A stretch of DNA of 64,000 nucleotides from Shewanella sp. Choline-02u-19 (GTDB lineage: Bacteria; Pseudomonadota; Gammaproteobacteria; Enterobacterales; Shewanellaceae), in NCBI RefSeq assembly GCF_002836205.1, contig NZ_PJBE01000010.1, positions 124,001-188,000 of the forward strand. The letters are read 5' to 3'. The notes under the pieces were generated by a model, which was not told the origin of the DNA, made no database searches, and saw only the letters and a list, made by a program, of their open reading frames with translations. Of this stretch, positions 15,344-22,355 are shown piece by piece (the first letter of the stretch is position 1; each line of letters opens with the position of its first letter). A program made the translations under genes and the position numbers.

Positions 15344-18082
15344 TTAAAAGTTGATGAACTGGATACCTAGCTGGAATGTACGGCCATACTCTTCGTATTG
15401 GGCGTTATAACGGCTCTCTCGGGTATAGGCATAGAAAGGTTCATCGGTAATGTTTATCGCTTTAAAATAGACAGTGATCTCTTCTGTGATAAAGCTTTTG
15501 GCAACAAAATCCCACTGGGTATGTGCATCTTGGTAGATATCAAAATCGGCATCATCCAACTCTGTGACCTCAACCAAATATTCAGACTTATAGGCTGCAG
15601 AAAGGCGCACACTCACATAGGGATTTTCATATCCAAAAGACGCGTTTGCGGTAAGTTCTGACTGACTCGGTAATGGAATGTCGCGTCCCTGTTCACCATC
15701 ATCTTGCCAACTGATATGCGCAGTTGAATCACTCAAGGTTAGATTGCTGGTAAAGATAAGGCCGCGCCAGCCTTCAGGCATAAACCCAAACTCCTGCACA
15801 TAAGCCAGCTCTAGCCCTAAAATATCCGCTTCGTCACCATTAACAAAGGTCTCTGCTTTATCAAAATTTTGGTATTTACCATAGCCAGCTAAATCTGCTT
15901 CATAGATAAAATTGGTAATATCTTTGTAAAAGCCACCAGCAGAGATAACCCCGAGGCCGCCCATGTAGTACTCAATACTGAAATCCCAGTTAATGGCTTC
16001 TAATGCTTCTAGATCCGGGTTACCAAAGCTCGCTTCTAACTCATCGTCATCTTGCTCAATTAAGTAACCGGGTGCCAATTGACCAAATGTAGGACGTACA
16101 ATCGTGTTAGTCCATGATGCACGCACTACCGTTTTATCACTCCACTTATAGTTAAGGTGGAAGCCAGGTAGCCAATGCTGATAATCACGGTCGGTGTTAT
16201 TGGCAAAGAAATCATCTTTACTTTCATCAAAGCCAGAGCCTTGCGACTGCACAGCTGTGTGTTCAAAGCGCACACCCGCTAGTAGGCGGAGACTATCGAT
16301 ATCAATATGGCCCATAAGGTAAGCAGCGGTAATATCTTCGTCGATATTAAAGTCATTAATCCGCGATTCAATCTCATCTTTTGCAACGGTATCATTCATG
16401 CTATTAACCAAATCCCAAATGGGATCAGCAGCAATAGAGGGCCCAAATCGACCGAGATTATAATTAGGTTCTGCAGCTGAAAACTGACTCATAGCCAACT
16501 GTTCATCGCTAATACCTTGCTCGTCGAAATCCTCATAGATCCAAATATCTTCACGGTTTTCTTTAGCGCGAGCACTGTACTTTGCACCAAACTTTAGCGC
16601 TACCGGCCTTTCTGCCACCCGCCATGTTTTACTTAAATCAAACTTAGTTGATGTGATGGTATCGACGGTGTTGGATTCTGCTATTTCGACTTTATCTAAC
16701 TGGTACTCATCAGCGCTGTAGAATCCTTCAGATGCTGAGATTATTGGAACTGTGGGATCTTGGTAAGCAACATCATCGAATTCGCCTTCAAAGTCAGCCC
16801 CCCCTATATAACGTGGCTTATCCGCTTGTGCTCGGCTCCAACTCGTCTGGTAGTTAAGTGTCCATGTGTCGAACCTAGACTCACCCCCAAGCACGATTGA
16901 AATGATCGACTGATCTTCTTCTCGTGATTTCAACGAACGGGTCGCTTCTGCAGTATTAGGACTGTCCGGTAAGGTGCCATCATCCCATTTTATCTCGTTA
17001 GCATTACGGGTTTCGGTATCGACAAAGCCACTATACAACGTGCGTAAAAACAGGTCATTGTCATCATTGGGTCTGAAATCAAGGTTAGCGCCAAGCCCAA
17101 CTCGCTCGCGATTGATTTGATAATCTCGCTGCTCAACCTCTTCTAACACTGCCGGGTCATCAAAGCTCCAGTTGCCACCGGTTTCAACATTATCAGAGCC
17201 AAAGTCGCGGTTATACCAACTCGCAGCAATGGCAACGCCGAGGTTTTCTTGAAAAATGTCGCTATAACTGCCCGCAAGTTTAGGATTAACACTTTCGGTC
17301 ATCTCATCAAAACTGCCTTCAGCACTCACATTAAAGTAGGTATCGTCACGGTCAAAAGCCGATAGGCTTTTCACTTCAATGGCACCACCGAGAGAGTCGG
17401 CGTCCATATCAGGCGTTAGGGTTTTAGTTACCTCAACAGATTGCAACAAGTCAGATGGCACCACATCCAGCGCCACCGCGCGGCGGTCACTGTCTGGTGA
17501 TGGTAAGCGCGTGCCATTCATCGATACCGCATTATAATCTGGTGCCATTCCGCGGATGCGAACAAAGCGGCCTTCACCCTGATCGCGCTCAATAGAGACG
17601 CCAGGAACTCGCTGTAAAGCCTCGCTAATATTGGTGTCGGGAAAGTTACCCAGCGCATCCGCACTCAATACGCTGACTAAGTTGTCAGCCGCTCGCTGGC
17701 GGTTTAAAGACTTACTCAATGCACCTCGTTGGCCAACAACTTGAATATGCTCTACTCCCTGACCTTTCAGCTCAATTTGCTTATTGATCAGGCTAACTTC
17801 ACCCACTTGGATCTGCGACCGGTAAGTGGTTCCTCCCAAATACTCCACGACTAAAGTGTATTGTCCCTTGGGTACCTCTTGGAAAAAAAAGCGACCATCA
17901 CGACTCGACTCCTGCTTGAGGTTTAGCTCTTCAATACTGATGAGCGCTCCCTCCAGTGGCATTTTTGTCGCTTCATCTGTAATCGCACCTTCGACTTTTC
18001 CAGCCCATGAGGTTGATGGAAAAGCTAAGCTGGCGGCAAAAAGTGCAAGGTAGAGCGGTGATAGCGAACCGAGCTGCTTCAT
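15344..18082 (-). CDS. TonB-dependent receptor with N-terminal carboxypeptidase-regulatory domain (phytate-associated)
   Basis: A 912-aa outer-membrane receptor. The signal peptide (about residues 1-27) is followed by a CarboxypepD_reg-like beta-sandwich (28-110, VEGAITDEATKMPLEGALIS), a plug domain (about 130-250, NISEALQRVPGVSIERDQ and RIRGMAPDYNAVSMNGTRL) and a 22-strand barrel ending in the C-terminal Phe (FQLGIQFINF). It belongs to the carbohydrate-type TonB receptor group rather than the siderophore group. TonB receptors adjacent to BPP phytase genes are a recurrent arrangement in aquatic bacteria and are thought to import inositol phosphates. A hairpin abuts its ribosome-binding site. 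Confidence 0.9.
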   Translation of the reverse strand: MKQLGSLSPLYLALFAASLAFPSTSWAGKVEGAITDEATKMPLEGALISIEELNLKQESSRDGRFFFQEVPKGQYTLVVEYLGGTTYRSQIQVGEVSLINKQIELKGQGVEHIQVVGQRGALSKSLNRQRAADNLVSVLSADALGNFPDTNISEALQRVPGVSIERDQGEGRFVRIRGMAPDYNAVSMNGTRLPSPDSDRRAVALDVVPSDLLQSVEVTKTLTPDMDADSLGGAIEVKSLSAFDRDDTYFNVSAEGSFDEMTESVNPKLAGSYSDIFQENLGVAIAASWYNRDFGSDNVETGGNWSFDDPAVLEEVEQRDYQINRERVGLGANLDFRPNDDNDLFLRTLYSGFVDTETRNANEIKWDDGTLPDSPNTAEATRSLKSREEDQSIISIVLGGESRFDTWTLNYQTSWSRAQADKPRYIGGADFEGEFDDVAYQDPTVPIISASEGFYSADEYQLDKVEIAESNTVDTITSTKFDLSKTWRVAERPVALKFGAKYSARAKENREDIWIYEDFDEQGISDEQLAMSQFSAAEPNYNLGRFGPSIAADPIWDLVNSMNDTVAKDEIESRINDFNIDEDITAAYLMGHIDIDSLRLLAGVRFEHTAVQSQGSGFDESKDDFFANNTDRDYQHWLPGFHLNYKWSDKTVVRASWTNTIVRPTFGQLAPGYLIEQDDDELEASFGNPDLEALEAINWDFSIEYYMGGLGVISAGGFYKDITNFIYEADLAGYGKYQNFDKAETFVNGDEADILGLELAYVQEFGFMPEGWRGLIFTSNLTLSDSTAHISWQDDGEQGRDIPLPSQSELTANASFGYENPYVSVRLSAAYKSEYLVEVTELDDADFDIYQDAHTQWDFVAKSFITEEITVYFKAINITDEPFYAYTRESRYNAQYEEYGRTFQLGIQFINF

Positions 18083-18094
18083 GTGGTTAAATTC

Positions 18095-18143
18095 CTATTT
18101 TAGTTTGCGTTATATGGGTTATTTGCAGGCAAATCTAAAATAG
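18095..18143 (-). repeat. Hairpin next to the TonB receptor ribosome-binding site
   Basis: On the minus strand, CTATTTTAG-A-TTTGC pairs with GCAAA-CTAAAATAG (14 bp, one bulged A, 20-nt loop). The 3' arm runs directly into GGAA, the probable Shine-Dalgarno of the receptor gene, 10 nt before its ATG. Confidence 0.6.
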
Positions 18144-18403
18144 ACTGATGACAATTGCGTGACGTCGATATTTGAATAGGGCAAAAAGGAGGATTTTTGA
18201 ACGACTTTACCGGCAACTGAGCTTATTTGACTGCTAATTACAGTCGCGAACCTCGAGTAGGAGGCAAGTAATAAAACAAGAACATTGTACTTAAACCGCT
18301 GTATCTAAATGAAATACATTCAAACTAGTACATCTACAGTTGCCTACGAGTAGTCGCCATATTAAAAAAGTTCCCCCAGTGCTGAACATCCATTGAGCCA
18401 ATT

Positions 18404-18432
18404 TGACGACTAAAAGGATCATAAAGTCGTCA
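18404..18432. promoter_or_regulatory. Operator-like palindrome TGACGACT-N13-AGTCGTCA
   Basis: Perfect 8-bp arms with centres 21 bp apart (two helical turns), as expected for a dimeric regulator. It sits in the divergent region of the phytate locus, close to the GGDEF gene. The AraC protein encoded 900 bp away is one candidate binder (inference). Confidence 0.5.
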
Positions 18433-18482
18433 TGAAATAGCAGTACGTTAAACGCAATACTCAGCTCACGAACATACACAGC

Positions 18483-19364
18483 ATGCATAAATTTGTTACC
18501 TCAAAGTTTACTCTAGGCATCCTCTTGCTTAGCGGCATATTGCTCAGCCTCTGTCTGTTACAGGCCGATACCAAAGTTAGCGGTAGTATTGATTGGCTTG
18601 ATGTCGCGACAGAGGGTGCTTTGCTGCTGCTTGGGTTAAGTTGGCTTGCACTAGTGTTGCAAGCTCGTCCGGGAGGCAAAGTCACTCAACTGCTAATCTT
18701 CGGTTTACTAGGTTATAGCTTGGGCTGTTATATGGATCTGCTCGATGAGTTTTTTATTAACCACAGTCTGCCCTTTTGGTTCGCCTTTCTTGAAAAGCTA
18801 CCAACCCCTATCGGCTTGCTTACACTAACGGGTGGCTTATGGCTGTGGCGCGAAGAACAGATCACCATTAATGAGCAGCTACGCACTCGAGAGCAGTTTT
18901 TTCGTCAGCACAAACTCGTAGATAGGGTGACTAAGATCTATGATGCTCGCGCAATACGTCACCAAATAGTACTCAACCGCAATAACGCAATAAGCTTGAT
19001 CATGATTGATATCGACAATTTTTCTGAGATTAATCAACGCGACGGCTTCCACCAAGGTGATAAGTTACTCGCCAATATTGCCCAAATGCTCACTTGCCAA
19101 CTGCGCTCCCAAGACCTCGTCTGCCGATTTGCTGGCGACCGTTTCATTATTTTACTACCTCACTGTTCAGCATCCTTCTCACAAGCGATGGCAGCAGAGC
19201 TGCAACTAGCAATCGCTCGGTTTGGTTGCCAAGCCAGTAGTGCCTATGTTCACTATGATCCACACACAGAGTCAGCCGCTGCCGATGCAGAGAACTTGAT
19301 CAGTCAGATAAATAGAGAGATGGAACGCGTCAAACAAGCAAGATCTTGGCCTAAGGCGGTCTAG
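18483..19364 (+). CDS. Membrane GGDEF-domain protein, catalytically degenerate, I-site retained
   Basis: A 293-aa protein with about four N-terminal TM helices (residues 10-122), a short linker helix and a GGDEF domain (about 145-285). The metal site Asp is present (MIDIDNF, Asp176), but the active-site GGD/EEF motif is AGDRF (217-221), so diguanylate cyclase activity is unlikely. The inhibitory-site RxxD is intact (RSQD, 208-211) at the standard five residues before the A-site, so c-di-GMP binding is plausible. Its stop is directly followed by the AraC gene ATG, implying co-expression. A role as a c-di-GMP-responsive membrane sensor for that regulator is inference. Confidence 0.85.
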   Translation: MHKFVTSKFTLGILLLSGILLSLCLLQADTKVSGSIDWLDVATEGALLLLGLSWLALVLQARPGGKVTQLLIFGLLGYSLGCYMDLLDEFFINHSLPFWFAFLEKLPTPIGLLTLTGGLWLWREEQITINEQLRTREQFFRQHKLVDRVTKIYDARAIRHQIVLNRNNAISLIMIDIDNFSEINQRDGFHQGDKLLANIAQMLTCQLRSQDLVCRFAGDRFIILLPHCSASFSQAMAAELQLAIARFGCQASSAYVHYDPHTESAAADAENLISQINREMERVKQARSWPKAV

Positions 19365-20402
19365 ATGCAGTCCATTGCCTACGCTCAAGATAAATGTATT
19401 GATAGCCAACTGCTGATCACCAGTATCGTGGCGATATTTGAATATCGACAGCTCGATGTAAACCGCTTACTCAAAGGAACAGGTATTTTCAGGCAAGATT
19501 TACAACTCATCGACCACAAGATTAGCCCCTTGCAACTCATGAGCTTAATCGACAATGCACTCGCCCTATGGCCAGGCGATGACTTGGCATTTTTACTCGG
19601 GCAGCAATGGTTACCGGTGCAAAGCGGTTCACTCACCAATGGGCTTTTTTGCTGCGATGGCCTAGCGCAAATGCAGAACTTTTGGCATCAATATCATTGG
19701 GCTAGTCAACCATGGCTGCAAGGGTGGCATTGGCGCACTGAAAACTTACAACACCTGCTACTGCAATTGGATATTGGTGCTCAGCGGCAACAGCGTTTTT
19801 TTATTGAATTGACGCTTTCAAGTTTAGTATCAACCTATAAAAAGCTGAGCCATAACACATGGCAAGGCCACTTTTCACTGCCTTATACAGCGCCTAAGTT
19901 ATTAGATCAATACTACAAATATTTGGGTGAAGACTTGTCATTTAATCAACCTATCTGCGTGATTAGCTACGACCCAGACATACACCAACATCCATTCGAA
20001 CTGGCAAACTCACAAGGGCTTAAACTCGCCCGCCAACAAGTTAAACAGCAGAAGCAAGCAGCCCATTATCGAATAGGACTTCCCGCAGCCATCCGTTTAT
20101 TGCTCATAAGGCGAAAAACTCGATCATACACACTGCCACAGATAGCGGAACAATTAAGCCTCAGCCCAGCCACGTTAAAGCGCCGACTCAAAGCGTATGA
20201 CATTCGTTTTCAACAACTGCAAGATCAGGCCAATATGCAACAAGCTATCTTCCTACTCGCAATTTCTGGTGAGAATAATTTAACCGTTGCCAAGCAACTA
20301 CAATTTGCCGACGGCAATAACTTTAGACGTTCATTTAAACGCTGGACAGGGCAACTCCCCAGCCAGTTCAAGTATTGGCTAAGCCAAGTTAGCCAGCCCT
20401 AA
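19365..20402 (+). CDS. AraC-family transcriptional regulator
   Basis: A 345-aa regulator with an N-terminal Arabinose_bd-type ligand or oligomerisation domain (about residues 20-205) and a C-terminal double HTH (about 245-340). The first HTH is in LPQIAEQLSLSPATLKRRLKAY, and the second helix pair carries the family signature near FADGNNFRRSFKRWTGQLPSQF. This is the OruR/ArgR-like AraC class. The ATG follows the preceding stop (TAG) with no gap, so translation is coupled to the GGDEF gene. Position divergent from the phytase operon makes that operon its probable target, but no binding data can be read from sequence. Confidence 0.87.
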   Translation: MQSIAYAQDKCIDSQLLITSIVAIFEYRQLDVNRLLKGTGIFRQDLQLIDHKISPLQLMSLIDNALALWPGDDLAFLLGQQWLPVQSGSLTNGLFCCDGLAQMQNFWHQYHWASQPWLQGWHWRTENLQHLLLQLDIGAQRQQRFFIELTLSSLVSTYKKLSHNTWQGHFSLPYTAPKLLDQYYKYLGEDLSFNQPICVISYDPDIHQHPFELANSQGLKLARQQVKQQKQAAHYRIGLPAAIRLLLIRRKTRSYTLPQIAEQLSLSPATLKRRLKAYDIRFQQLQDQANMQQAIFLLAISGENNLTVAKQLQFADGNNFRRSFKRWTGQLPSQFKYWLSQVSQP

Positions 20403-20543
20403 CAAATAGCGAAACTCACCTAAACCATTAAGACTTGATGCAGCACTTATTAGAGGGGCGCTATGACGCGCTGCAAACTTAACCTTTTAGTGACTTAGGT
20501 ATACGACTATAATAAGGGAGAAATGCACAACAGTTAGGCATGA

Positions 20544-20897
20544 ATGAATAATAATCTAGAGATTGTCACCCGTCTGCGTGAGCGCATTCCAACGTTCGAA
20601 TGTGTGCCAGGTTGTCACGATTGTTGTGGACCGGTAACGACGTCTTCGGAAGAGATGTCGTGTCTGCCAGTGAAAACAGATGCTGAACATGACGCCGCAT
20701 TAGAAGAGTGGAACTGCGTACATTTGGGCCCTAAAGGTTGCAAAGTTTACAAGCAACGACCGTTGATCTGCAGAGTGTTTGGCACAACATCGAATATGCC
20801 CTGCCCGAATGGTCGTAAACCAGAAGAGATGCTTGATACTGAAACAGAGGCTCAGGTCCATCACTACATTGCGAATACACGCCAAGTATTGGTGTAA
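20544..20897 (+). CDS. YkgJ-family cysteine-cluster protein
   Basis: A 117-aa cytosolic protein of the CxxCxxCC (YkgJ) family. The Cys-rich signature is VPGCHDCCGP (residues 22-31), with further Cys in WNCVHLGPKGCKVYKQRPLICRVFG and a later MPCPNG. These residues are proposed to bind Zn or an Fe-S cluster; function is unknown. A TATAAT hexamer at 20508-20513 is a plausible -10. It is monocistronic and its 3' side leads into a large nested inverted repeat. Confidence 0.8.
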   Translation: MNNNLEIVTRLRERIPTFECVPGCHDCCGPVTTSSEEMSCLPVKTDAEHDAALEEWNCVHLGPKGCKVYKQRPLICRVFGTTSNMPCPNGRKPEEMLDTETEAQVHHYIANTRQVLV

Positions 20898-20906
20898 GTG
20901 ATCGCG

Positions 20907-21012
20907 CCCGTTATTATACTCCTCCTTTCAATATTCGCTGCATTAGCGCTCTAACTCACCGATATATATCACAGAGTGTAGCGCTAAAGTCACTTAGCTG
21001 GGCAATAACGGG
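20907..21012. repeat. Nested inverted repeat (outer 9 bp, inner 8 bp)
   Basis: Outer arms CCCGTTATT (20907-20915) and AATAACGGG (21004-21012) enclose inner arms TTAGCGCT (20943-20950) and AGCGCTAA (20980-20987); ACTC/GAGT sit inside these. The roughly 106-nt structure lies between the YkgJ gene and the decarboxylase fragment. It may be an RNA element or the trace of a rearrangement. Confidence 0.5.
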
Positions 21013-21075
21013 GATTAAAGCATAGTCGACACCAGACTAGACCAAATACCATCCCCCTCAATGATGGCTCACCCA

Positions 21076-21324
21076 CTAAGATAAACCAATCGAAAAGCAC
21101 AACTTCATTAACGAAAGATAACGTTCAACATCAAGTTGATGAGACATAAGATGAAAGTGAAAGCCCATCAGATCCACCTGCGGCTTACCCGCTAGTGTGG
21201 GTATATCTCTAATCATGGCAATAGCCGTATCAAGCTCGCAGGCATCAATACCAAAAGGGCTTGGCTTACCGCCCATTGTTAGCCGCGTTTCAGCGATCCC
21301 TTCCTTTCCTAATAAATAGCTCAA
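21076..21324 (-). pseudogene. Fragment of a PLP-dependent decarboxylase (SbnH/PvsE/LysA-like)
   Basis: About 65-80 codons resembling the centre of a fold-III PLP decarboxylase (Orn/DAP/Arg decarboxylase 2 family, about 400 aa when intact). The diagnostic segments are RLTMGGKPSPFGID and LMGFHFHLMSHQLD, which in intact enzymes precede the Gly-rich phosphate-binding loop. Here the frame stops just before that loop, after KLCFSIGLS. The N-terminal third, including the PLP lysine, and the whole C-terminal half are missing. In siderophore clusters such enzymes (SbnH, PvsE) decarboxylate a citryl intermediate. It points away from the SbnG-like gene across a Fur-like site, consistent with a once divergent siderophore operon. 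Confidence 0.75.
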
Positions 21325-21361
21325 TCAATAACCGCGACATAGAAACACTTAAAACAACAAG

Positions 21362-21376
21362 TGTAAATAATTATCA
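21362..21376. promoter_or_regulatory. Fur box in siderophore-locus intergenic region
   Basis: TGTAAATAATTATCA matches 12 of the 14 defined positions of the 7-1-7 Fur motif TGATAAT-N-ATTATCA. It lies between the decarboxylase fragment and the SbnG-like gene. Confidence 0.65.
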
Positions 21377-21526
21377 CTACAGTTTAATGTTTTGATGGAA
21401 ATAACTTACACCCAGACAAATAACCATGCAAAATACTGATTTACATAGATATAAAATGTAAAGAATCATAATAAAAAATCAAAAACCTAGTTCATATAAA
21501 CAAATAACTTGACCCCCACCGCCAAA

Positions 21527-21541
21527 TGAGAACAATTAGCG
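21527..21541. promoter_or_regulatory. Weak second Fur-like site
   Basis: TGAGAACAATTAGCG matches 10 of 14 defined positions of the 7-1-7 Fur motif and is embedded in the inverted repeat AAATGAG-N13-CTCATTT (21524-21550), 20 bp before the SbnG-like start. TTGACC at 21509-21514 is a possible -35. Confidence 0.4.
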
Positions 21542-21569
21542 TCCTCATTTGTGTTTAAGGGGGAGTACA

Positions 21570-22340
21570 ATGCCATTCTCCAATGCGCTGAAATCAAAGC
21601 TTGCGAAACAAGATATTATCTATGGGATCTTAAACTCAGTCCCCTCTCCTGTTATTTGTGAAATGTTTGCTTATGCGGGTTTTGATTTTGCGGTTATCGA
21701 TACCGAACACGTACTTATTTCGGATGAGACACTGGCACATTGCATTCGTGCAGCAGACTGCTCTGGACTGACTCTTTTGGTGAGAGTTCCTGATGATGAT
21801 CCACTAACTATCGCTAAAGTCTTAGATGCTGGCGCAGCGGGCATTGTGGTATCACGAGTGTCGAGCCTAGAGATGGCTAAAAATGCCATTAAAGCCAGTA
21901 AATACCCACCCATTGGCACACGTGGGATCACGGGTGGCCGTAATACGGGTTTCGGTACGCTAGCGTTACAAAACTATATCGACCAGGCCAACGATGAAAC
22001 CTTAGTCTGCCTTATGATCGAAGACGCAGCCGGTATGGCATCACTACCTGAAATCGTAGCTTTAGATCATGTCGATATGATTCTGGAGAGCGCATTAGAT
22101 CTGAGCCTATCGCTGGGCTATGGCACTCAAGTGAATCACCCCGCCGTTCAAGCACAAATTCATAAAATGGCGCAAATTTGCCGTGACAATAATATCGCTT
22201 TCTGCGCAATTCCAAGAACACCTGAACAGCAAGTTAGCTGGCATCAAAAAGGCACTCAGGCATTTTTGCTAGGCGAAGATCGGGGAATGATTTTTAAACA
22301 TTTTAAACAACAGCTCGAAGCACTTAAAAATACCAAATAA
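21570..22340 (+). CDS. HpcH/HpaI-family aldolase, SbnG-like siderophore citrate synthase
   Basis: A 256-aa TIM-barrel protein of the HpcH/HpaI class II aldolase family. ATG 21570 is preceded by AGGGGGA; an in-frame TTG seven codons earlier has none. Visible residues are the catalytic His in IDTEHV, Arg in LLVRVPD, and metal ligands in MIEDAAGM (Glu) and the Asp of LDLSLSLG. Ordinary aldolases read GPADLS at the last site. The ILESALDLSLSLG variant plus the GTRGITGGRNTGFG loop resemble SbnG, which makes citrate from oxaloacetate and acetyl-CoA for staphyloferrin B. It is 15 bp from a FecA-like receptor gene and beside an SbnH-like fragment. A sugar-acid aldolase role is the alternative. Confidence 0.72.
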   Translation: MPFSNALKSKLAKQDIIYGILNSVPSPVICEMFAYAGFDFAVIDTEHVLISDETLAHCIRAADCSGLTLLVRVPDDDPLTIAKVLDAGAAGIVVSRVSSLEMAKNAIKASKYPPIGTRGITGGRNTGFGTLALQNYIDQANDETLVCLMIEDAAGMASLPEIVALDHVDMILESALDLSLSLGYGTQVNHPAVQAQIHKMAQICRDNNIAFCAIPRTPEQQVSWHQKGTQAFLLGEDRGMIFKHFKQQLEALKNTK

Positions 22341-22355
22341 ATCGTAGGGACACAT

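Larger units (their letters stand above)
18083..18482. promoter_or_regulatory. 400-bp divergent control region of the phytate locus
   Basis: Shared region between the receptor-phytase operon (minus) and the GGDEF-AraC pair (plus). It holds two clear inverted repeats: CTATTTTAG-TTTGC/GCAAA-T-CTAAAATAG at 18095-18143, touching the receptor ribosome-binding site, and TGACGACT-N13-AGTCGTCA at 18404-18432, about 50 bp before the GGDEF start. No Pho box was recognised. Confidence 0.6.
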
